Positions 19,382-25,398 of a stretch of DNA of 28,004 bases are shown here, in pieces. The DNA is from an uncultured Chloracidobacterium sp. (GTDB lineage: Bacteria > Acidobacteriota > Blastocatellia > Pyrinomonadales > Pyrinomonadaceae): the NCBI GenBank assembly GCA_937941715.1, contig CALDGX010000098.1:1-28004 (forward strand). The letters are read 5' to 3'. The position numbers were made by a program, and so were the translations under genes. The notes below the pieces were generated by a model that was not told the origin of the DNA, searched no databases, and saw only the letters and a program-made list of their open reading frames with translations. Numbering within the stretch: position 1 is the stretch's first letter; every line of letters begins with the position of its first letter.

Positions 19382-20272
19382 ATGGCAAAATTTGTGATCG
19401 GCGTTCCCGACGATTTTTCTTATCGGTTTACCGTCCGGAGCCACGGTTGGTATGACCTCGCTCCGTTTAAGCTTGAGGACGATCGCCTGAGCTTTGTGCA
19501 ATCACGCGGTATTGACGGCCGTCCGGTCACGGTCTGTGTCAGCGAACATGCCGACGGGCTTGAGATCGAGGTTGAAGCGGAATGCGACCTTACCGGTGTC
19601 GAGGCGGACGTAAGGCGCATTTTGCGGATCGACGAGGACCTGACTGAATTTTATTCCCGGATCGAACAGAGCAACGCGATGATCTGGGCCAAGCTGAACG
19701 GTGCGGGCCGTTTGCTGCGATCGTCGACCGTTTGGGAAGATCTCGTAAAGACCATCTGCACCACGAACTGTTCGTGGTCGTTGACACGAATAATGGTCGC
19801 AAACCTGGTCGAGAAACTTGGAGAGCAGGGAAAGGACGGCAGGCGGTCGTTTCCGACGCCTTCGGCGATGGCTGAAATGCCGGAGTCGTTTTACCGCGAC
19901 GAAATACGGGCAGGATATCGGTCGCCCTATTTTATTGAACTTGCGCGGTCGGTCGCCTCGAGCAAAACCGATCCTGAATCGTGGCTGACCTCCGAACTCC
20001 CTACCGCCGACCTGAAAAAAGAGATGAAACAGGTAAAAGGCGTAGGCGACTATGCGGCCGAGAACCTTTTAAAGTTGGTCGGCCGTTACGACGGGCTGGC
20101 ACTGGACTCTTGGCTAAGGGCCCAATATTACGCCAAACACAACGGCGGCAAAAAATGCAGCGACAGCAAGATCGCTCGACACTATCGTAAATACGGCGAA
20201 TGGCAGGGCTTGGCGATTTGGTGCGATATGACCGAAAGCTGGTTTGATCCGCAATCGGTAAACCCTATTTGA
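19382..20272 (+). CDS. HhH-GPD family DNA glycosylase (OGG1/AlkA-like)
   Basis: Predicted base-excision repair glycosylase, 296 residues. The N-terminal ~90 residues are beta-rich, as in AlkA and OGG1. A helical HhH-GPD domain follows, with the hairpin QVKGVGDYAAENLL (217-230; GVG at 220-222) and the catalytic aspartate Asp242 in LALDSW. The Lys used by bifunctional OGG1-type enzymes (GVGTK) is Tyr224 here, so a monofunctional, AlkA-like mechanism is expected: base removal without strand cleavage. The usual 'QQ' motif of the first helices reads ICTTNCSWSLT (125-135). The substrate cannot be told from sequence; alkylated purines are a guess from the AlkA resemblance. No clear ribosome site precedes the ATG. 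Confidence 0.85.
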   Translation: MAKFVIGVPDDFSYRFTVRSHGWYDLAPFKLEDDRLSFVQSRGIDGRPVTVCVSEHADGLEIEVEAECDLTGVEADVRRILRIDEDLTEFYSRIEQSNAMIWAKLNGAGRLLRSSTVWEDLVKTICTTNCSWSLTRIMVANLVEKLGEQGKDGRRSFPTPSAMAEMPESFYRDEIRAGYRSPYFIELARSVASSKTDPESWLTSELPTADLKKEMKQVKGVGDYAAENLLKLVGRYDGLALDSWLRAQYYAKHNGGKKCSDSKIARHYRKYGEWQGLAIWCDMTESWFDPQSVNPI

Positions 20273-20428
20273 CGTAGATCGTAAGTCATTTTTGCGTAAT
20301 GATTTACAAGATCTGTGCGATCGAAAAAAAGTCAATAATTCTTCGACTTTTTATTTGGACAGTACATCTTATTCCCGAGGCGGCGTGGCCGCCGGCAATG
20401 ATTTATACCAGATCGAAAAGGAGTAATT
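20273..20428 (+). other. Spacer with two small hairpins
   Basis: AAAAAGTC and GACTTTTT around 20331-20357 form an A/T-rich stem with an 11-base loop, perhaps a weak terminator for the glycosylase. GGCGGC-gtg-GCCGCC at 20379-20393 forms a tight stem in the likely leader of the next gene. No promoter is clear. Confidence 0.35.
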
Positions 20429-20920
20429 ATGACAAAGAACAGCTTTCTACGATTGATGATCGGCCTCGCGGCGTTGGTGATGGTGCTTGGCCTCGCTGAT
20501 ACCGGCAACGCACAGCGTCGCCGAGAAACGCGGGGACGCGGGATGACCAAGGCGCAGGTCAAGGTGGTCATAAAGCGTGTCGAGGATCGCGTTGACAATT
20601 TTGTGAAGAACTTTGACAGGTCGCTTGACCGCAGCAAACTCGACGGTTCGTCGCGAGAGGACTGGCTTATGGGCCGTGCCCGCGACCTCGAATCCGCTAC
20701 GGATGAACTGTCACGTGAGTTTGATCGTCGTGATACGTGGGCAGAAAACAAAGAAGAGGTTCGAAGATGCCTGAAGATCGCGAGCGACATCGATCTCAAC
20801 ATCAAGCGGAACAAGTATGGGGCGGTGACCGAGCAAAATTGGGATCGGGTGCGATTTGAACTCAATACGCTCGCGGATATCTATAATCTGCCGAAGGTCA
20901 GTGCGATGGTATATGGCTAG
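20429..20920 (+). CDS. Small exported protein of unknown function
   Basis: A 163-residue protein I do not recognise. Signal peptide is about 1-28 (LRLMIGLAALVMVLGLADTGNA, then QRRRETRGRG). The mature part is short, highly charged and predicted almost wholly helical (VKVVIKRVEDRVDNFVKNFDRS, LESATDELSREFDRRD), with WAENKEEVRRCL and WDRVRFELNTLADIY as helix motifs. Only one Cys is present. Similar helical exported proteins are common in Acidobacteria, without assigned roles. AAGGAG lies 5 bases upstream of the ATG and a terminator follows, so it is a single-gene unit. Confidence 0.8.
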   Translation: MTKNSFLRLMIGLAALVMVLGLADTGNAQRRRETRGRGMTKAQVKVVIKRVEDRVDNFVKNFDRSLDRSKLDGSSREDWLMGRARDLESATDELSREFDRRDTWAENKEEVRRCLKIASDIDLNIKRNKYGAVTEQNWDRVRFELNTLADIYNLPKVSAMVYG

Positions 20921-20946
20921 AACATTGGGTCCGGTCGCTTCGTATC

Positions 20947-20980
20947 AAATGGCGGGCTTAATTTGCCTGCCATTTTTCTT
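20947..20980 (+). terminator. Rho-independent terminator after the small exported gene
   Basis: AAATGGCGGGC-ttaattt-GCCTGCCATTT, an 11-base stem with one G-U pair, followed by TTCTT. It lies 26 bases after the stop. Confidence 0.8.
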
Positions 20981-21038
20981 TATTAGCAGGGTCGTTTTTG
21001 TAGTATCATAGGCGAGTTTAGAGGCGGAGATAGTTTTG

Positions 21039-22745
21039 ATGATCGAGACCGGAAAGACATTGCAGAATCGCTATCGGATCGATAAACAGATCGGTCAGGG
21101 CGGAATGGGTGCGGTTTATGTCGCCACTGATGAGCGATTTAACAGCATGGTCGCCATCAAAGAGACGCTTTGCATGGACGACAACTTTCGTAAGGCGATC
21201 GAGCGCGAGGCGAGACTGCTCAACAGCCTGAAGCATGCTGCGCTGCCGAGGGTTTCGGACCATTTCGAGGAGAACGACAGTCAGTTTTTGGTAATGGAGT
21301 TCATCCCGGGCGACGACCTCTCGTGCATTCTCGAGACAAAAGGAGAGCCATTTGATGTTGAACAGGTCCTGAGGTGGGCCGATCAACTTCTGGACGCACT
21401 CGACTTTCTTCACAATCAGGAGATTCCGGTCGTTCACCGCGACATCAAACCGCAGAATCTGAAGGTCACTCCGCAGGGGCAGGTCATCCTGCTCGATTTT
21501 GGCCTGGCGAAGGGAAATCCGACCGATGCCGGCCATCAAACCGCGGCCAAGAGCATTTTCGGGTACTCGCGAAACTACGCCTCGCTCGAGCAGATACAGG
21601 GAACCGGCACAGACCCGCGAAGTGATATTTATTCGCTGGCGGCGACGCTCTATCACCTTCTGACCGGCGTTGCCCCCGAGGACGCGCTGACGAGGGCGAT
21701 GGCGGTTCTAAGCCAAAAGCCCGACCCGCTTGTCGCGGCAAATGCGATCAGGGCCGAGATACCGGCGGGTGTGGCGGGCGTACTGCAAAAAGCACTCGAT
21801 CTGAACGCCAGCGAGCGGCCGCATACGGCCCGTGAAATGCGGCAAATGCTGGCCAATAGCGAGAATTACGCTTATCTTGCGGCCAGCGGGACAGATGCCG
21901 TCGAGCGGAACGAGGCGCACGTGTTTGCCCAACCGACGCGTTTAATGCCCGAACAGACAAATGCCGGAAACGTTCAACATACCGATGTCAAGACCGAGGT
22001 GATGTCGGCTGACGTTTCGCAGGTGACGTCGGTTCGCGGCCTCTCGGCGGCGGTTACGCCGAGCGGCGGGGCGACCTCGGCGGCTAACGCCAATACGAAT
22101 GCAGCTCCGAAAAAGCGCCGAGGCATGGCAGCCTCAGCGGCGGCGGTCGCGGTGTTGGCGATCATTGGGATGGCGGCCGGCGGTGCGTATCTTTACGACC
22201 CGGCGATCTTCGGTTCGAGCGGCGGTTCCGGGCAAAACGTCGGTAACACTAAACCAACCGCCGAAAAGAACTCGGTTGTGCCGGACTCGTCCCAGAGCAC
22301 CATCGGAAATACTTCGATCGACAGTAACATTCAGGCCGGAACTGCTTCAAACACGGCCTCGACGCCCGCGGAGAAGGAAAAGGCTGTTGATACGGCAGCA
22401 AAACAGCCGACCGCCGCTAAGAACGGCAAACCGGCCACGAGCGGCGATCTGAACGCCGGAGATTCGACTATCGACATACAGGCGCCGCCGGACGAAGACC
22501 TTCCCGAGAACATGGTAATAACAAAGAAAAATCCCGACGGAACGACCACGACGATGCGTATCCGCAAGCCTGGTCAGACGCCTCCGACAACAGTTCGTCC
22601 CGATATGAGGATTGACGGTCCGGCGATCGATGGGATCGATATGAGTAAGTTGACGCCCGCCCAAAGGCGAAAAGTGCGCGATGCGATACGCCGTGCAAAC
22701 GGGTTACCGCCGGGCGTCCGGCCGCCGTCGCCGCCGAAATATTAA
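21039..22745 (+). CDS. Transmembrane Ser/Thr protein kinase (Hanks type)
   Basis: A 568-residue kinase with a cytoplasmic N-terminal domain. P-loop GQGGMG at 19-24, catalytic Lys41 (VAIKE), helix-C Glu57, HRDIKPQN at 133-140 with Asp135, and DFG at 153-155 are all present, so it should be active. The usual GTPGYxxPEQ segment reads IFGYSRNYASLEQ. After about residue 275 comes a low-complexity linker, then a single membrane segment at about 360-380 (AASAAAVAVLAIIGMAAGGAYLY). An outside tail of about 185 residues follows, rich in Asn/Thr/Ala/Pro, with no PASTA repeats and ending in a Pro-rich PPGVRPPSPPKY. The ATG at 21039 is preceded by a TTG at 21036; GGAG at 21026-21029 fits either. No phosphatase gene is nearby. 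Confidence 0.93.
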   Translation: MIETGKTLQNRYRIDKQIGQGGMGAVYVATDERFNSMVAIKETLCMDDNFRKAIEREARLLNSLKHAALPRVSDHFEENDSQFLVMEFIPGDDLSCILETKGEPFDVEQVLRWADQLLDALDFLHNQEIPVVHRDIKPQNLKVTPQGQVILLDFGLAKGNPTDAGHQTAAKSIFGYSRNYASLEQIQGTGTDPRSDIYSLAATLYHLLTGVAPEDALTRAMAVLSQKPDPLVAANAIRAEIPAGVAGVLQKALDLNASERPHTAREMRQMLANSENYAYLAASGTDAVERNEAHVFAQPTRLMPEQTNAGNVQHTDVKTEVMSADVSQVTSVRGLSAAVTPSGGATSAANANTNAAPKKRRGMAASAAAVAVLAIIGMAAGGAYLYDPAIFGSSGGSGQNVGNTKPTAEKNSVVPDSSQSTIGNTSIDSNIQAGTASNTASTPAEKEKAVDTAAKQPTAAKNGKPATSGDLNAGDSTIDIQAPPDEDLPENMVITKKNPDGTTTTMRIRKPGQTPPTTVRPDMRIDGPAIDGIDMSKLTPAQRRKVRDAIRRANGLPPGVRPPSPPKY

Positions 22746-23425
22746 GCTGCAACACTGTTGCCCGAACTATGCTCATTGGCCCTGCCGCTGATCGCCGCTT
22801 CCAGAGCGGACGTGATCTGTTCGATGACCTCATCACTTTTTATGTCGCGGCCGCACGGGATCTCGATCTTTGGATGGTACGTGATCACAGCACGCCTGAA
22901 TATTCTGGGATACTTTTGACCTTGAGGCCAGATCCGGTCGCCGCCGCTGACGGTCACCGGCAAGATGCCTACGCCGGCCTGTACCGCCAATCTCGCTGCA
23001 CCCTGTTTGAAAGGGAGCAGCTTACCATCGGCAAATTCGCGTTCGCCCTCAGGAAATATGATCACAGCCGCTCCCTCCCGTAGAGACCGAAGAGCGACCT
23101 TGATCGTCGATACACTCAAGCCGTCGGTCTGCTTGACCGGAAATGCTCCCAAGAACTTGATGACGGCCCCGATCACGGGCCAGTGAAATGCCTTTTCGAT
23201 CGCCAAATACCGAACCCTCCGGCTTAGCGGGATGCATATCCAAACCGGGTCAATATAAGTCTGATGATTGGACGCGATGATGATGCCGCCGGCGGACTCG
23301 GGCGGAATATTCTCCTTGCCGTTAAACCGCACGAACCAAAGCGGCTTGCTGATCAAATATGCAAGCAGCCGCACAGCGGCGACTGTTATCTTGGGCGGGT
23401 ATCGGTCGGGTCTTGTCTGAGTCAC
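22742..23425 (-). CDS. 1-acyl-sn-glycerol-3-phosphate acyltransferase (PlsC family)
   Basis: Membrane-associated acyltransferase expected to convert lysophosphatidic acid to phosphatidic acid. 227 residues. Motif I is NHQTYID at 53-59, the acceptor motif is FPEGERE around 124-130, and GILPVTVSGG follows as motif IV. The N-terminal hydrophobic stretch VAAVRLLAYLISKPLWF is typical. The GTG start at 23425 directly follows the T-run of a terminator and has no ribosome site, so the true start is uncertain. An internal GTG at codon 18 is an alternative. Its TAA and the kinase TAA interlock in TTAA (22742-22745). PlsC-fold acyltransferases vary in substrate, so I give no symbol. Confidence 0.88.
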   Translation of the reverse strand: MTQTRPDRYPPKITVAAVRLLAYLISKPLWFVRFNGKENIPPESAGGIIIASNHQTYIDPVWICIPLSRRVRYLAIEKAFHWPVIGAVIKFLGAFPVKQTDGLSVSTIKVALRSLREGAAVIIFPEGEREFADGKLLPFKQGAARLAVQAGVGILPVTVSGGDRIWPQGQKYPRIFRRAVITYHPKIEIPCGRDIKSDEVIEQITSALEAAISGRANEHSSGNSVAA

Positions 23426-23452
23426 AAAAAAGGCCGGATACTGGCTCCGACC
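23426..23452 (-). terminator. Rho-independent terminator between the PilZ gene and plsC
   Basis: On the minus strand, GGTCGGA-gccagta-TCCGGCC (7-base stem, one G-U pair) is followed by six T. It begins 13 bases after the PilZ stop, and its last T directly adjoins the GTG assigned to the acyltransferase. Confidence 0.65.
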
Positions 23453-23465
23453 TATCAGATTAGGG

Positions 23466-24359
23466 TCAATACCTCAGAAGTTCAAATCCCGCCTGCTTGT
23501 ATTCAGCCCTTACCGGTCTCGGGCGGTCGCTGATATCGTCGTCGGCCTCGTTCACGATATCGTCATCCGGTTCCGGCGATCGGTCGAGAGCCTCTCGAGC
23601 TCTCATAAGTGCCGCAGCACGTTCTGCGTAGAGTTTTTCCATCGGGAAACTGTGCTCGACGAATTCGAGATGAATGGAGTTGCCATTGTCAACCGGTTTG
23701 CAGTTCCGGACGATAGCGATGGCATAAAAATCATATTCTTTGAACGCCACCTTTACCCGGTCGCCGATCTCCGCCGCCAGTTGGCAAATGGCCGACAGCC
23801 CACTGGCGCTGATGTTGCTTGTTACAACCGCTTCCTTGTCCGACGGTAGCCGGTCCTTTTTGATAAGCGATATAGTGACATCGACCGCAGCCCACAATCG
23901 CGGGTTTTGGCGGGGTTTGAATGCCGTCCCGGCCTCGGTAAACCTCCACAGGCCGTCATCCGTCACGCCCGTTATACGGTACCCCTGCTGCGGATCGGCC
24001 ATGTAGCTCTCGGGGACGTCTTTACCGACGAAGCCGACACCGATGTGATATCGGCTGACGTTGTCGACGTTGACCTCGTTGCAGTACTGCACGAGTCCCA
24101 TGATCGGGTAGACCTTTTCCTTATGATCATAGGCCCGCAGTTCCGGCGGCATCGGCAGGACAAGTGAAATGAGCCTGCCGACGGTGCAGGGCCGCGTTAG
24201 CGTGAAGCCCGCACCGTTTTTTGAGACGGTCGTCACTTTAGTTATTTCTTTCCACACCTCGTCCTTGGCTTCTTTGACCTGGACAATGGTTCTGAGTTCA
24301 GTTGGTGACCTTTCGGCCGAGCGTTTTTCGTTTTTGGGACGTTTGTTGTGAATTTTCAT
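23466..24359 (-). CDS. Double PilZ-domain protein (paralogue 1)
   Basis: A 297-residue cytoplasmic protein with two PilZ-like units, the family that binds cyclic di-GMP. The first unit has R13-SAE-R17 and TVSKNG (44-49), a degenerate (D/N)xSxxG. The second has R150-QNP-R154 and NISASG at 182-187, which keeps the binding pattern RxxxR...NxSxxG. A Glu/Asp-rich tail of about 60 residues ends the protein. It is clearly paralogous to the gene before it: both share the order WxEIT, GAGFTLxRP, GRL, PMPxxLRxYD, GLW+xTEA. The gap is 51 bases with no terminator, so they are co-transcribed. No ribosome site is seen. The output partner is unknown. Confidence 0.82.
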   Translation of the reverse strand: MKIHNKRPKNEKRSAERSPTELRTIVQVKEAKDEVWKEITKVTTVSKNGAGFTLTRPCTVGRLISLVLPMPPELRAYDHKEKVYPIMGLVQYCNEVNVDNVSRYHIGVGFVGKDVPESYMADPQQGYRITGVTDDGLWRFTEAGTAFKPRQNPRLWAAVDVTISLIKKDRLPSDKEAVVTSNISASGLSAICQLAAEIGDRVKVAFKEYDFYAIAIVRNCKPVDNGNSIHLEFVEHSFPMEKLYAERAAALMRAREALDRSPEPDDDIVNEADDDISDRPRPVRAEYKQAGFELLRY

Positions 24360-24410
24360 TGGTACTTCGGGGAGGGGTTGTGTGAGTGTGGGTTTAGTTT
24401 CTTGAGTACA

Positions 24411-25166
24411 TCATTCGATGCCCTCGAGTGGGAAAAATCTATCGATAAACTCAATGTGCAGCCGGGTGATCCCGTCCGGGCCGACGCGCTTTCCGCGCAC
24501 TACTGAGATTATCTGAACATTGAAACGCTGGCTGGTAACACGTATGAAAGAACCGGCCTCGACGTCAAATTGAGTGAATACCGCCGCGCCGCCGAGACTA
24601 ATATTCTCGGTGACGGTAGTTTCTGAGCTAAGGACATCGCCGTTCTCGTCCATTAGTTCAAGGATAAGAGTTTCGGGAATGTGGAATCTTGTCTGACGAC
24701 GCAGGTCCTTCGGCAGGTCACTGTCATCCTTTGTCAGATCGGCTTCCGTTATGTGCCAGAGACCCTGTGTTTCCTGATGTGTAGTGTCATATAGACGCGA
24801 CGGATGCTCGAGGTAACCTTCGGGTGGCTTTTTCCCAATAAACGCCACACCGACTGAGAATAGTTGCTCGTTATCGCGGGTTTCGACAGCGATACAGCGG
24901 CGGACCAACGCCCAAATTCGGTACTGGGCCTCGCCATAATCGTAGCATCGAAGCTGGCGCGGCATTGGGATAGTGAGCAACATCAAACGTCCGCGTTTTA
25001 TCGGCCGTCTTAGAGTGAAACCGGCACCGAAAGCAGAAATGTCAGATAGCCTGGTGATCTCGTTCCAGGTTACGGTCCGGTCGACGGTCACCTCGACGCG
25101 GACCGGCAACGGCAGCGAAATTCGCTGTATCCGTCTGTTCTCTTTTTCTGCGACAGTTGTTTCCAT
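24411..25166 (-). CDS. Double PilZ-domain protein (paralogue 2)
   Basis: A 251-residue protein with two PilZ-like units. The first has R11-RIQ-R15 and DISAFG at 42-47; the second has R156-RQT-R160 and NISLGG at 188-193. Both match the cyclic di-GMP pattern RxxxR plus (D/N)xSxxG. It lacks the acidic tail of paralogue 1 and is the better conserved copy. Paralogous relation: GAGFTLRRP, IPMPRQLRCYD and GLWHITEA correspond to segments in the neighbour. First gene of the pair, read divergently from gyrA. A perfect TTGACA occurs upstream on the minus strand (25217-25222) but without a good -10, so I do not call a promoter. Confidence 0.83.
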   Translation of the reverse strand: METTVAEKENRRIQRISLPLPVRVEVTVDRTVTWNEITRLSDISAFGAGFTLRRPIKRGRLMLLTIPMPRQLRCYDYGEAQYRIWALVRRCIAVETRDNEQLFSVGVAFIGKKPPEGYLEHPSRLYDTTHQETQGLWHITEADLTKDDSDLPKDLRRQTRFHIPETLILELMDENGDVLSSETTVTENISLGGAAVFTQFDVEAGSFIRVTSQRFNVQIISVVRGKRVGPDGITRLHIEFIDRFFPLEGIE

Positions 25167-25260
25167 TTGTTGATTTCCCGTATTCGACCGGTCTGAGTTG
25201 AGATCCGGAATTGTGCTGTCAACTTACTCGAAATACTAGGTTTTACGGGAGTTTCGCCGG

Positions 25261-25289
25261 TTGCGAATCAGGCTGGACGCCTGTATTAT
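25261..25289 (+). promoter_or_regulatory. Predicted gyrA promoter
   Basis: TTGCGA (25261-25266, 4 of 6), exactly 17 bases, then TATTAT (25284-25289, 5 of 6). Transcription near 25296 would give a leader of about 100 bases. The spacer contains a dyad CAGGC-tggac-GCCTG (25269-25283), ending right at the -10. Confidence 0.5.
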
Positions 25290-25398
25290 AAGAAAACGGA
25301 CATAACTAAGTTTATTCCAAAAAAGTTTTTGCACCTTGCCTTGGACATTCTCCGGGAAAATATAGAAATTGCAGTATCACAACCGGACAGGTTTATAA

